A stretch of 32,990 nt of DNA from an uncultured Acidobacteriota bacterium (lineage in GTDB: Bacteria; Acidobacteriota; Terriglobia; Terriglobales; Acidobacteriaceae): the NCBI GenBank assembly GCA_903832295.1, contig CAILAZ010000218.1, forward strand, positions 1 through 32,990, given 5' to 3'. Each line of letters begins with the position of its first letter. The stretch's first letter is position 1. The position numbers and the translations under genes were made by a program. Below are positions 16,749-24,867 of the stretch, in pieces. The notes under the pieces are model-generated. The model had not been told where the DNA came from, searched no databases, and saw nothing but the letters and a program-made list of their open reading frames with translations.

Positions 16749-17741
16749 CTAGGCGGCGGTGATGACGACTTTTCCTACCTGCGCATTCGATTCGAGATAT
16801 TTGTAGGCCTCGACGGTCTGTGCGAAGGGGAATATCTTTGCGACCTTCGGGTGGAAACGGCCGTCGGCCAACCGGTCAAACACGTACTTCTTTGCTGCGG
16901 TCAGCTTCTCGGGGACGCGTGTGATCTCCCACAAGGTGAATCCTCGAATGCTGAGCCCTTTGCCGAGAGCGGCCATCAATGGAAAGGGCGTGGGCTGCAA
17001 CGAAAGCGCGCCGTACTCGATGATGATTCCGCCGATGGCAGCAGCCTGGGCGAGCTTTTCCACGAAAGGTCCAGCTACCGGGTCGAAGATGACACGCGCG
17101 CCCTTGCCGCCCGTGATCTCCTTTACGCGCGCGACGATGTCCTCTTCCTCGGTGGCGATGACGTGGTCGGCACCGAGAGACAGCAATTCAGCTTTCTTCC
17201 CGCTCCTGCGCGTGGTGGCGATGGAGATGGCGCCCTCGGCCCTGACGATTTGGGTGGCGGCAATGCCTACGCTGCTGGATGCGGCGGGAATCATCACGAA
17301 CTCTCCTTTCGCCAGATGCGCCGTGTCCATCAACGCGCCGTACGCGGTGAGATACTGCATCCAGACGGCAGCGCCCTCGACTGGGGATAATTTTGCAGGA
17401 TACTCACCCAGGGCCGAAGCGGGGGCAATGACCTCTTCGCCCAGCATGCCATATTCATTCATGGAGAATGCCGGGATGGTAGCGACCTGCTTTCCCAGCC
17501 AGCTCTTGTCCACATCCGGGCCAACCGACTCGACGACGCCTGCCGCCTCATAACCGAGGCCCGAGGGCAAGCCAGCCGATTCGAGATACTGGCCACGGAA
17601 GTACATTGCCTCGGCCCGGTTCAGGCCCATGGCTTGCACTTTTATCCGCACCTCTCCGCTGCCCGGCTGCCGGGGGGCCTGCTCTTCGAACCTCAAGACC
17701 TCGGGTCCGCCGAACTCATGAAAACGAACTACCTTTCCCAT
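16749..17741 (-). CDS. MDR-family oxidoreductase, quinone-reductase-like
   Basis: 330 residues. GroES-like N-terminus (MGKVVRFHEFGGPEVL, LNRAEAMYFRGQY, GLGYEAAGVVESVG) and Rossmann domain with IPAASSSVGIAATQI and VIFDPVAGP. The Cys/His ligands of the catalytic zinc in classical alcohol dehydrogenases are not seen, fitting the NADPH:quinone oxidoreductase branch of the MDR family. Substrate cannot be told from sequence. The ATG is preceded by GAGGTGG. It is about 150 bp downstream of the TusA-like gene on the same strand, with no obvious terminator between them, so read-through is possible. Confidence 0.92.
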   Translation of the reverse strand: MGKVVRFHEFGGPEVLRFEEQAPRQPGSGEVRIKVQAMGLNRAEAMYFRGQYLESAGLPSGLGYEAAGVVESVGPDVDKSWLGKQVATIPAFSMNEYGMLGEEVIAPASALGEYPAKLSPVEGAAVWMQYLTAYGALMDTAHLAKGEFVMIPAASSSVGIAATQIVRAEGAISIATTRRSGKKAELLSLGADHVIATEEEDIVARVKEITGGKGARVIFDPVAGPFVEKLAQAAAIGGIIIEYGALSLQPTPFPLMAALGKGLSIRGFTLWEITRVPEKLTAAKKYVFDRLADGRFHPKVAKIFPFAQTVEAYKYLESNAQVGKVVITAA

Positions 17742-17889
17742 GTTTTTCCACCTCGAGGGAATTGGATTGGCGATCGCTCACCGAGGATTCGCGGGAGCAC
17801 TGGAATCATGAGGCGTGGGGGAGCGATCTATTGGCGCACCGGGTTGGACGGCAGCCAGAGGCGAGCATCAAATCAGAAATCCGAGGGTG

Positions 17890-18153
17890 TCAGGAATGAC
17901 CGGAGGCAATGGTGATCTTCCACTCGCCGGAGCCGATCTGCTGGATACCCTGCACGGAGAAGCCACGTGCGGTGGCGAGACGAGGCACGTCTCCGGTGGC
18001 GGCGGGACAGTCCACGAGGAGGTTGAGCTGGCTTCCGCCGGGCAGTTTGTCCAGCAGGGGCTCGATGGCGTACTTAGGATACGGACACATCCACCCTCTG
18101 AGATCGACTTGAAACGAATTGTCCCCGAGTTTGATCGTGCTTACCTGTTTCAT
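17890..18153 (-). CDS. TusA-family sulfur carrier protein
   Basis: 87 residues, the family's usual size. The signature CPxP appears as C23-P-Y-P in LRGWMCPYPKYAIEPL; this Cys carries the persulfide sulfur in TusA proteins. Then come a second helix (YAIEPLLDKLPGG), LLVDCPAATGDVPRLA with a second Cys, and GFSVQGIQQIGSGEWKITI. The ATG at 18153 has GGAG 12 bases upstream; a 76-codon upstream extension is just the overlapping transporter in another frame. Its first 80 bases overlap the 3' end of the YeeE/YedE-type transporter gene, suggesting translational coupling. The pair probably imports and relays reduced sulfur (thiosulfate-type) and is likely not the tRNA-modifying TusA. Confidence 0.9.
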   Translation of the reverse strand: MKQVSTIKLGDNSFQVDLRGWMCPYPKYAIEPLLDKLPGGSQLNLLVDCPAATGDVPRLATARGFSVQGIQQIGSGEWKITIASGHS

Positions 18154-19306
18154 GTTTCGTTTTCTCCACGAATCGGATGGCGATATAGAACAGCAGCAGG
18201 AAGGCAAAGACGAATGCCACGGCCCCATACCATCCGAGGAGCGTGGGAAGAAATACGGGCTTGCCATAGAGCCATCCCTGGCCAACGGGAGCGCCGTAAA
18301 TGTGAACCCAGAGTCCGGCGGCGAGCATGCCGCCGATGATGGCGAGCCAGGAGCGCATGTAGCCTTCTCCGCTGCGGGCAAGGATGCCGAGGCCGCAGCC
18401 TCCTGCGAGGGTCATGCCGGTGCCAAAGACGAGGCCCCCGATGAGATTGTGCAAGCCGAAGGGGAAGACCATGTGCATGGGCTGGTAGCCATGGGCCTTG
18501 AGGAGCGCGAACGGAATTACGCCGAAGCCGATGCTGAGCAGGGTCCACTTCATGACGCGGCCGTCGCGGGAGACGGTAAGGTCACGGAAGGCGGCGACGA
18601 AGCAGAAGCGCGAGCGCTGGACGATGATGCCGAAGAGGACTCCGAAGAGGAAGAGGCCGCCGACCTTGCTCATGCCCGCTTGACGGTAGAAGAGGGCGGC
18701 AGTGGCGATGAGGACGAGGACGAGGAGTCCGGCCCAACGCTGCCACGCAGCTGACTTGATGGAAGCGGCCTCTCCGGTAGTGGCAAGAGTGAAATCGACG
18801 CGGGCGACGGCACGCCGCATTTCATAGCGGAGGAAGATGCCTCCGAGATATGCGCCGAGGAGGAGTCCGATGGCGGAGAGAGGGCCGCTGAGGGAGAGCG
18901 CCATGGTGGCTACCCAGAAGCCTCCCATATTGCAGGGCGGCATGAGGACGGTTCCGAAGCCCATGAGAACTCCGCCGATGATGCCTACGACGGCTCCCTG
19001 CATGTCTTCGCGACGAAACTTCCACTCGGTGGTGAGCAAGGCAGCCATGAGAGCACCGGCGATGATGCCGATGTCAATGAGGCTGTGCATATCAGACAGG
19101 ATTGGTTTTACGGGATAGGCGGCGAAGGGGCTGGAGGTCTTGAAGCCGAGGTGGGTGTAGAAGCTGGCACCCCACATGGAAATCTGGGGGAAGACGCCGA
19201 GAGCGCGAGCATATATGAACATGGCGACGTTGGTGGTTACGAGCGCAACGGCACCAACGCCGGTGGGCCAGGGTCGGCACAGAAAAGGGGTCTTATTGTG
19301 CTGCAT
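18074..19306 (-). CDS. YeeE/YedE (TsuA-like) sulfur-compound transporter
   Basis: 410 residues with about 9-10 membrane helices. Two sulf_transp-type repeats carry the family's conserved Cys motifs: PPCNMGGFW and SRFCFVAAFRD in the first and middle parts, and AGGCGLGILARSGEGY in the second. TsuA-type members pass thiosulfate through such Cys residues. The C-terminal ~25 residues after the last helix (KHETGKHDQTRGQF...) are hydrophilic and extend the gene over the start of the TusA-like gene. GGAGGG lies 6 bases before the ATG. A transporter followed by a TusA-like protein is a known pairing for sulfur uptake. A selenium-related YedE role is less likely, as no selenium genes are present. Confidence 0.92.
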   Translation of the reverse strand: MQHNKTPFLCRPWPTGVGAVALVTTNVAMFIYARALGVFPQISMWGASFYTHLGFKTSSPFAAYPVKPILSDMHSLIDIGIIAGALMAALLTTEWKFRREDMQGAVVGIIGGVLMGFGTVLMPPCNMGGFWVATMALSLSGPLSAIGLLLGAYLGGIFLRYEMRRAVARVDFTLATTGEAASIKSAAWQRWAGLLVLVLIATAALFYRQAGMSKVGGLFLFGVLFGIIVQRSRFCFVAAFRDLTVSRDGRVMKWTLLSIGFGVIPFALLKAHGYQPMHMVFPFGLHNLIGGLVFGTGMTLAGGCGLGILARSGEGYMRSWLAIIGGMLAAGLWVHIYGAPVGQGWLYGKPVFLPTLLGWYGAVAFVFAFLLLFYIAIRFVEKTKHETGKHDQTRGQFVSSRSQRVDVSVS

Positions 19307-19428
19307 AGAGGCCCTCCAGCACGATGTTCGAAGTAAAGGTCTGCGAAAGATGCCGAAACGCGATGAGCTTATGGATGGGAACTGCTGCGATAGTAACCCG
19401 GGTCGATAGATCCGTAAACGGATTTCGG

Positions 19429-19462
19429 TAACAAAACCCGCCTTTGGGGGCGGGTTTCGTTA
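19429..19462 (-). terminator. Bidirectional-looking terminator after the small Cys-rich gene
   Basis: Arms TAACAAAACCCGCC (19429-19442) and GGCGGGTTTCGTTA (19449-19462) pair over 14 positions with one mismatch. On the minus strand the descending arm ends in GGGTTTTGTTA. It lies 70 bp beyond the stop of the gene at 19533. Confidence 0.8.
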
Positions 19463-19532
19463 TGAATCTGGGGAATGAATGGATGAATCCACAAAAGTTT
19501 GCGAGCGCGTGCAGTGCCGCAGGTTCCGGCGA

Positions 19533-19853
19533 TTACATTTCCTCGGCTTGCTTGAGGGCGTGAATGAGGGCGAGGAGGGCTTCTCTACAGTCCGTGCCTT
19601 CACGCAATGCCTTTTCCGCCGGTTCGAACATGAGATTGATTTCAGGGCGCATGGAGTCGCGGATCTTCTCGCACTCGTGTTCCCAGGATTTGTTGTGGAG
19701 CACGCGAAGGAACGTGTGAGCTGCGCGGGAGTTGAGGTGCTGCTCCTTGCAGAAGTTCACGAATTCGATGCAGGCTCCAATTTGCGGCTCGCAGACTGGC
19801 ATATTCTGCCCTTCGGAAACCGCAGCCGTCTGGTCGAGAGTTTTGGTAGTCAT
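19533..19853 (-). CDS. Hypothetical small Cys-containing protein
   Basis: 106 residues of unrecognised function, probably cytoplasmic (no signal peptide or membrane helix). It has five Cys (21, 28, 35, 61, 89) in a largely helical sequence (GACIEFVNFCKEQHLN, SWEHECEKIRDSM, CREALLALIHALKQAEEM), with a C-x6-C-x6-C spacing near the N-terminus. Metal or redox binding is possible but not shown. A clear terminator follows, which supports a real transcript. The ribosome-binding site is weak. It sits upstream of the sulfur transporter on the same strand but is separated from it by the terminator. Confidence 0.65.
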   Translation of the reverse strand: MTTKTLDQTAAVSEGQNMPVCEPQIGACIEFVNFCKEQHLNSRAAHTFLRVLHNKSWEHECEKIRDSMRPEINLMFEPAEKALREGTDCREALLALIHALKQAEEM

Positions 19854-20020
19854 AGCGGTTACAAGATAGCGAGGAAACGGCCATCAAGATGTGATTTACG
19901 GCACAGGAAGGCGTGATTTCAGGCTTGTGGCGGGGAAGAAATCCGCAGGAAAGACCGGCCCGAAGGCAAGGGGGCGGTGGGAGTGTGGCCCGCTCAAGGA
20001 TGGCTGGACGCGGGAGCCGG

Positions 20021-20050
20021 TTTCCAGTTCACGCCTTGGGCTGCTATCCT
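20021..20050 (+). promoter_or_regulatory. Possible sigma-70 promoter of fabI
   Basis: TTTCCA (20021-20026), 18-bp spacer, and TATCCT (20045-20050) preceded by TGC, which fits an extended -10. It lies 50 bp before the fabI ATG. Confidence 0.35.
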
Positions 20051-20099
20051 TTGAGGACGGGAACTTTCTGATATCAAAGCCTGGGGAGCATAGACATAG

Positions 20100-20873
20100 A
20101 TGGCAAATAGCCTGGAAGGGCGCGTGGCGGTAATTTTTGGACTGGCGAATAAGCGGAGCATCGCCTGGGCCATCGCCCAGAAACTGCATGAAGAGGGCGC
20201 GCAGATCGCGATTACGTACCAGAACGAGCGCCTGCGGTTGGAAGCCGAGGAGATTATCAGCAGCCTGCCGGGAGCGCAGGGCTTCCAGTGCGACGTGACC
20301 AGGGATGACGAGATTACGCAGGTCTTCCAGCAGATTGGCGAGCGTTACAACGGGAAGATCCATACGCTGGTCCATTCAGTGGCGTTTGCTCCGGCAGAGG
20401 ACCTGAAAAACGACTTTCTGCTGACCAGCCGGGAGGGCTTCCGGATTGCACACGACATCAGCGTGTATTCGCTGATCGCGCTGGCGCGCGGGGCAGAACC
20501 GCTGATGACCGAGGGGGGCAGCATTATCACGCTGAGCTACCTGGGGGCGGAAAAAGTGATGCAGGGCTATAACGTGATGGGCGTGGCCAAGGCATCGCTG
20601 GAGGCGACGGTGCGCTATCTGTCCGCCTCGCTGGGGCCGAAGGCGATCCGGGTGAACGCTATTTCGGCGGGACCGATACGGACGCTGGCGGCGCGTGGAA
20701 TTGGCACGCTGGGGGATTTCCTGAAGCTGGTATCGGAGCGGGCTCCGCTGAAAAGGAACGTGGACCCGATGGAAGTTGGGGCAACGGCAGCATTTTTGGC
20801 GAGCGATGGCGCCTCGGGAATTACGGGCGAGGTGATCCACGTGGATTGCGGATACAACGTGATGGGCTACTAG
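20100..20873 (+). CDS. fabI: Enoyl-[acyl-carrier-protein] reductase (NADH)
   Basis: 257 residues, standard for FabI. It catalyses the last step of each fatty-acid elongation cycle in the cytoplasm. The N-terminus VAVIFGLANKRSIAWAIAQ is the FabI form of the Rossmann motif. The catalytic residues Y147, Y157 and K164 appear in ITLSYLG and GYNVMGVAK with the FabI-specific Y-x6-K spacing. C-terminal RVNAISAGPIRTLAARGI and SGITGEVIHVDCGYNVMG complete the family signature. GGGGAG precedes the ATG by 11 bases. It is the only plus-strand gene in its neighbourhood, has a strong terminator, and converges on tsaE. The presence of FabI predicts a triclosan-type target. Confidence 0.96.
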   Translation: MANSLEGRVAVIFGLANKRSIAWAIAQKLHEEGAQIAITYQNERLRLEAEEIISSLPGAQGFQCDVTRDDEITQVFQQIGERYNGKIHTLVHSVAFAPAEDLKNDFLLTSREGFRIAHDISVYSLIALARGAEPLMTEGGSIITLSYLGAEKVMQGYNVMGVAKASLEATVRYLSASLGPKAIRVNAISAGPIRTLAARGIGTLGDFLKLVSERAPLKRNVDPMEVGATAAFLASDGASGITGEVIHVDCGYNVMGY

Positions 20874-20897
20874 GAAAGTTCAGAAGCGAAGACAGAC

Positions 20898-20947
20898 GCC
20901 GCGCCGGGTCAGCAGAAAGTCTGCTGGCAGGGCGCGGCGAATCTTTT
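20898..20947 (+). terminator. fabI terminator
   Basis: Outer stem GCCGCGCC/GGCGCGGC (20898-20905, 20931-20938) encloses inner stem CAGCAGA-AAG-TCTGCTG (20910-20926), followed by GAATCTTTTT. It lies 24 bp after the fabI stop. Confidence 0.88.
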
Positions 20948-20957
20948 TGGGAGCGAA

Positions 20958-21392
20958 CTAGTTGGGAGTGGTGAGGCGGACGGTGCGCTCGTCGTGCCCG
21001 ACGCGGAGAATGACGATCTCGGCGTCTTTCTGCTGGAGGATGCGGGGAAATTTCTCTCCCCACTCGATGAGGAGGACGTTGCGCTCTTCGAGCATGAGGT
21101 CGTCAAGGCCGAGGGAGTCGAGTTCTCCGGGCTTCTCAAGGCGGTAGAGGTCGATGTGGAAGACGTCGCGATTGGGGCCGTGGTACTCGTGGATGAGAGT
21201 GAAGGTGGGACTGGTGACGTCATCGGCGTCCGCGGCTCCGAAGCCTTCGGCGATTCCCTTGACGAGGGTGGTCTTTCCGGCGCCGAGATCGCCACGCAAC
21301 AGGACCACGCGCGCCTGCTGCAAGTGCGCCGAGAGCTTGCGTCCGAGTTCGACGGTTTGCTCGGCGGAGTGCGAGGTGAAGTCGCGGGTCAT
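20958..21392 (-). CDS. tsaE: tRNA threonylcarbamoyladenosine biosynthesis ATPase
   Basis: 144 residues, normal for TsaE, the ATPase subunit that supports TsaD/TsaB in making the t6A modification of ANN-decoding tRNAs. Visible motifs: Walker A RGDLGAGKTTLVKGI, SPTFTLIHEY, HIDLYRL, and the C-terminal LIEWGEKF. The start is uncertain. ATG 21392 (MTRDFTSHS) matches the usual family N-terminus; ATG 21404 is four codons longer; neither has a clear ribosome-binding site. It lies 46 bp after nnr on the same strand, a common pairing (yjeE next to the YjeF-type gene), so it is probably translated from the same mRNA. Confidence 0.93.
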   Translation of the reverse strand: MTRDFTSHSAEQTVELGRKLSAHLQQARVVLLRGDLGAGKTTLVKGIAEGFGAADADDVTSPTFTLIHEYHGPNRDVFHIDLYRLEKPGELDSLGLDDLMLEERNVLLIEWGEKFPRILQQKDAEIVILRVGHDERTVRLTTPN

Positions 21393-21438
21393 GGGCCGAA
21401 TCATAGCATTGCGGGCGGCGGTTGGAACGGAGAATACG

Positions 21439-23028
21439 TCAGCAGAGCCGGATGTTTGCGGAAGCGGAACGCTGGCGCATGAGACGGAAGGCGGTGGGAA
21501 GGAAGTCGAGGAGATCGGTAGCGACGAGGGATTCCTCGCAGAGTTGAGCGGTGGCGGCATCCGCAGCGAGGCCGTGGAGGAAGACAGCGGCGCGGACAGC
21601 TTCGTCCATGTGGGAGGGAAACTGGGCAATGGCTCCCGCGATCATCCCGGTGAGGATGTCTCCGGTGCCCCCGGTGGCCATGCCGGGATTTCCGGTGGCG
21701 ACGACCCAGACGCTGCCGTTGGGATAGGCGACGACGGTGCGGAATCCCTTGAGGACGACGATGCAACGGTGGCGGCGGGCGAAGTCGCGGGCGCAGGCAG
21801 AGCGATCGGCCTGAATCTCAGCGACGGGACGGCCGGAGAGTCGGGCCATTTCTCCGGGATGGGGAGTGAGGATGAGGGGATGGGCGCCTCCCTGGAGAAG
21901 GGCGGGGGAGGAGGCGAAGGCGTTGAGGCCATCGGCATCGAGCACGACGGGGCAGTGCGCGCCCTTGACGAGGCGCTGAACGAATTCGGCAACGCCGGGA
22001 CGCTGGGAAAGTCCGGGACCGATGGCGAGAACCTGGCGGGACTTGGCGAGTTCGAGGCAGTGGGCGGCGTCGGCGGGAGAGGCGTGGGCGGAAGCGGGGT
22101 CGCCGAGAGGCTCAGCCATGAGCGTGGGCGAAAAGGCGGCGACGGAAGAGAGCACGGCGGCGGGAGTGGCGACGGTGGCGAGTCCGGCACCGACGCGAAG
22201 AGCAGCCATGCCACACATGGCGGCAGCACCGCTTTTTCCAAGCGAGCCAGCGACAACGAGGACGTGGCCGAAGCGTCCCTTGTTGCTCTCCTGGGGGCGG
22301 GGGGAGAAGAGGGCGTCCACCTGGTGGGGGGTGACAGCATAGAGATTCTGGGCGGATACGATGGCCTGCTCGGGGGTTCCGATTGGAGCGACAACGACAG
22401 GGCCGCGAGTGAGGGCGGCGAAAAGATGCGCGGGCTTGGGCGCAGTAAAGGTGATGACGGCGCTGGAGTGGCAGATGACAGCTTTGGGATCAACGGCGCT
22501 GGAGGTGACGTCGGAGTCCGTGCCGGAGGGAAGGTCCACGGAAAGGACGGGAGCGGAGGAGGAATTGATGGCGGAGATGGCCGCCTCGGCAAGTTTCCGC
22601 TCGGGGGTGGGCTCGGGACGAGGATGGTAGCCGGTTCCGAAGATCGCATCGACGATGAGGTCCGCGCCGGAAAGGCTGCGGGTGTACTCGCGGACCACAT
22701 CATCGAGCGAGGTGAGCGCGATGGGCCGAAGTGGGACCCTGGCCAGCATCTTTGCAGCATCCGGCTTGAGTCCGTCAGGAGAGCCGAGGAGAAGGACTTC
22801 GACTACTTTGCCTGCGCCATGGAGCCGGCGGGCGGCGACGAAACCATCACCACCATTGTTGCCACGCCCGCAGACGACAACAATGCGGGAGGCGTTGGGC
22901 CAGAGTTCACGAACGAAATTGGCGACGGCGGTTCCGGCGTTTTCCATCAGGGTGAGGGAGTGGACTCCGTGGCGCTCACTGGTGGCGCGGTCAATGGAAG
23001 ACATTTCGGCGGCGGTGGTGATCTTCAC
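21439..23028 (-). CDS. nnr: Bifunctional NAD(P)H-hydrate repair enzyme (epimerase + ADP/ATP-dependent dehydratase)
   Basis: 529 residues, the full two-domain length. The N-terminal YjeF-type epimerase domain (~1-215) has VVCGRGNNGGDGFVAARRL and VDAIFGTGY. The C-terminal ribokinase-like dehydratase domain (~225-525) has VVAGSLGKSGAA, LTPHPGEMARL and ATGNPGMATGGTGDILTGMI. Together they repair damaged hydrated NADH and NADPH. The start codon is GTG at 23028, overlapping the channel gene's TGA stop as GTGA, with GGAG upstream; this indicates translational coupling. The C-terminal Cys and Arg-rich tail is short and not conserved. Confidence 0.95.
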   Translation of the reverse strand: MKITTAAEMSSIDRATSERHGVHSLTLMENAGTAVANFVRELWPNASRIVVVCGRGNNGGDGFVAARRLHGAGKVVEVLLLGSPDGLKPDAAKMLARVPLRPIALTSLDDVVREYTRSLSGADLIVDAIFGTGYHPRPEPTPERKLAEAAISAINSSSAPVLSVDLPSGTDSDVTSSAVDPKAVICHSSAVITFTAPKPAHLFAALTRGPVVVAPIGTPEQAIVSAQNLYAVTPHQVDALFSPRPQESNKGRFGHVLVVAGSLGKSGAAAMCGMAALRVGAGLATVATPAAVLSSVAAFSPTLMAEPLGDPASAHASPADAAHCLELAKSRQVLAIGPGLSQRPGVAEFVQRLVKGAHCPVVLDADGLNAFASSPALLQGGAHPLILTPHPGEMARLSGRPVAEIQADRSACARDFARRHRCIVVLKGFRTVVAYPNGSVWVVATGNPGMATGGTGDILTGMIAGAIAQFPSHMDEAVRAAVFLHGLAADAATAQLCEESLVATDLLDFLPTAFRLMRQRSASANIRLC

Positions 23029-24035
23029 TTCTTGACTCCAGCGAGGGCTTCGAGTTCGCGCAGTTTGGCGGGTTCGCCCATGACAATGAGATGATCGCCG
23101 GCACAGAGGAGCGCATCGGGGGCGGGACTATACTTCATTTCCTCGCCCTCGCGCTTGATGGCCAGCACGGTGATGCCAAGGTCATGGCGGATTCCGGAGG
23201 TTCTGAGTCCCTTGCCGACATAGACAGAGGAAGGCTCAATGGTGAGTTCCTCGAGTTCAAGGCCAAGCTCAGAACTGCGCACCAATGCGACCTCAAGAAA
23301 GTTGATGACGTGGGGGCGAAGGAAAGCCTGGGCGATGCGGAATCCGGCGAAGCTGTAAGGGGAGATGACCTGATCGGCTCCGGCGGTGCGCATGTGTTTT
23401 TCAGCACCCTCCTCACTGGCGCGGGCGATGATTTTGAGAGTGGGGTTGAGGCTGCGGGCGGTAAGCACGACGTAGGTGTTGGTGGCGTCAGTGGTGGTGG
23501 CGGCAACGAGTCCGGCGGCGTGGTCGATGCGGGCGGCGAGAAGTTGCGCCTCAAGAGTGGCGTCGGCATGGGCGATGAGCCAGTTGGTCTCCTGCCGGAT
23601 GCGCTCGGCCTTGGTTTCGTTGTTCTCCAGGATGATGAACTGCGCGGGCTTGCTTTCCAGTTGACGGGCGACGGCGCGACCCACGCGACCGGCTCCGCAG
23701 ATGATGTAATGCCCTGTTAACCGCCCGATCTCTCGTTCCATTTTCCGCCTGCCAAAGAGGTTGTTGAATTCGAATTCGAGGAGCGCCTGGCCGAGGGCTC
23801 CGAGGATCATGAATACCAGACCGACACCGGCGAAGATGATGGCTACGTTGAAGTAGCGCCCGTGCTGAGAGAGGGGATGAACCTCCTGATAGCCGATGGT
23901 GGTGAGGGTGGTGAGCACCATGTAGAAGCCGTCAAACCAGCTCCAGTGCTCGAGGAAGTGGAAGCCGGCGGTGCCGATGATGGCGACGCAGAGTAAAGCC
24001 GCCGATAGTGCCTTGATGTTTCGCAGTGCTCGCAT
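23025..24035 (-). CDS. Potassium channel with RCK (TrkA-N/TrkA-C) domain
   Basis: 336 residues. Two membrane helices (~8-27 and ~63-88) flank a pore loop with TTLTTIGYQEVHPLS, so the filter reads TIGYQE instead of the usual TVGYGD. A cytoplasmic TrkA-N Rossmann domain (~107-225: HYIICGAGRVGRAVARQL, ILENNETKAE) and a TrkA-C domain (~240-330: LELEELTIEPSSVYVGKGL, LIVMGEP) follow, as in MthK-type ligand-gated K+ channels. The ATG 24035 has no strong ribosome-binding site. It is the first gene of the channel-nnr-tsaE unit and shares a GTGA overlap with nnr; a functional link with NAD(P)H repair (RCK domains can bind NAD(H)) is only a suggestion. Confidence 0.92.
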   Translation of the reverse strand: MRALRNIKALSAALLCVAIIGTAGFHFLEHWSWFDGFYMVLTTLTTIGYQEVHPLSQHGRYFNVAIIFAGVGLVFMILGALGQALLEFEFNNLFGRRKMEREIGRLTGHYIICGAGRVGRAVARQLESKPAQFIILENNETKAERIRQETNWLIAHADATLEAQLLAARIDHAAGLVAATTTDATNTYVVLTARSLNPTLKIIARASEEGAEKHMRTAGADQVISPYSFAGFRIAQAFLRPHVINFLEVALVRSSELGLELEELTIEPSSVYVGKGLRTSGIRHDLGITVLAIKREGEEMKYSPAPDALLCAGDHLIVMGEPAKLRELEALAGVKK

Positions 24036-24130
24036 AGGCGCTCTGGCGAAATTGTACTCCGGGGATGAACGTTTGCGGCAGGCGGGCTGCTTGCGTGGGT
24101 TTGGGAAAGGTCATACTGGCGGAGGTGGGT

Positions 24131-24158
24131 GGGGCGGTCCGCGTGTGCGGTTCGCCCC
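24131..24158 (-). terminator. GC-rich hairpin downstream of the secreted-protein gene
   Basis: Arms GGGGCG/CGCCCC (24131-24136, 24153-24158) with inner CCGC/GCGG. It lies 13 bp after the stop at 24171, with no T-run; it may be a weak or Rho-assisted terminator. Confidence 0.4.
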
Positions 24159-24170
24159 GGAGGAGCTGTG

Positions 24171-24803
24171 CTACTTGAGTGCAGGGCCCGGGGGAGGAGT
24201 CATCTGCTCGCGCAGGCTGGCATTCATGGCCAGGAACTGCTCTCGAGTCAGGGCGGGGTATGGCGAGGAGTCCGCATGATCGACCTCTTTCAGGAGCACG
24301 ACCAGTGCCGCGGGAGAGGGGAGGTAGAGGACTTTCCTCACCTGAACAGAAGCACTCGGCATGGATGTCCCGATGTCCTGACCTATGTCATAGATGATCC
24401 CATTGGCTACATCGATGAATCCCTTATATTCTTCCGCGGCATATCGCTTCAGCCGGGCTGTTCTCATTCCCGGAGCCATGCTGTGGCGGTAGATGGCCTG
24501 TCCGAGGGTGAAGTTTACGTTGACGGGTTGTTTGATGATACCGATGGTGTCGTTGTAAACGACATGGATGAACCAGACCTTGTCGTCCTGGTTCATCGTC
24601 CACAGCCACACCCCATCGCACTGACCGGTGGCGAAGAGCTTGGACGGGTGCAGCACCATGCAGGCAGGCAGCGAAGAAACAGCCTGGTCGCGCGAGATCT
24701 GCGCCTGCACCGCGCTGGGAGACGAAGTGGGAGCCTGGGCGACCAGAGGAAGGGAACAGAGCAGTGTGATCACACACACTGAGATTAGAGCCCGAATTCT
24801 CAT
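24171..24803 (-). CDS. Secreted protein of unknown function
   Basis: 210 residues. The signal peptide MRIRALISVCVITLLCSLPLVAQA is followed by a Ser/Pro/Gln-rich start. The mature protein contains two Cys (ACMVLHP and TGQCDGVW) and beta-rich stretches (KVWFIHVVYNDTIGI, QVRKVLYLPSPAALVVLL), then a polar C-terminus with PPPGPALK. No domain is recognised. A GGAAAGG-like site precedes the ATG at usable distance. It is on the same strand as the next secreted protein, 64 bp downstream of it, so the two may be co-transcribed. Confidence 0.8.
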   Translation of the reverse strand: MRIRALISVCVITLLCSLPLVAQAPTSSPSAVQAQISRDQAVSSLPACMVLHPSKLFATGQCDGVWLWTMNQDDKVWFIHVVYNDTIGIIKQPVNVNFTLGQAIYRHSMAPGMRTARLKRYAAEEYKGFIDVANGIIYDIGQDIGTSMPSASVQVRKVLYLPSPAALVVLLKEVDHADSSPYPALTREQFLAMNASLREQMTPPPGPALK

Positions 24804-24867
24804 GGGACGTGCCTTTCCGGAAGAGTGAGCGGCTTTGCCGGCGGCCGCCCGTCGCCACGGATAGGAA

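Noticed and set aside
20898..20947. Possible attachment site or repeat
   Set aside because: The nested stems plus T-run, just after the fabI stop, make it an ordinary terminator.
21154..23094. 646-codon plus-strand frame antisense to nnr and tsaE
   Set aside because: Gly/Ala/Asp/Glu low-complexity shadow of GC-rich minus-strand genes with clear domains; no ribosome-binding site or domain.
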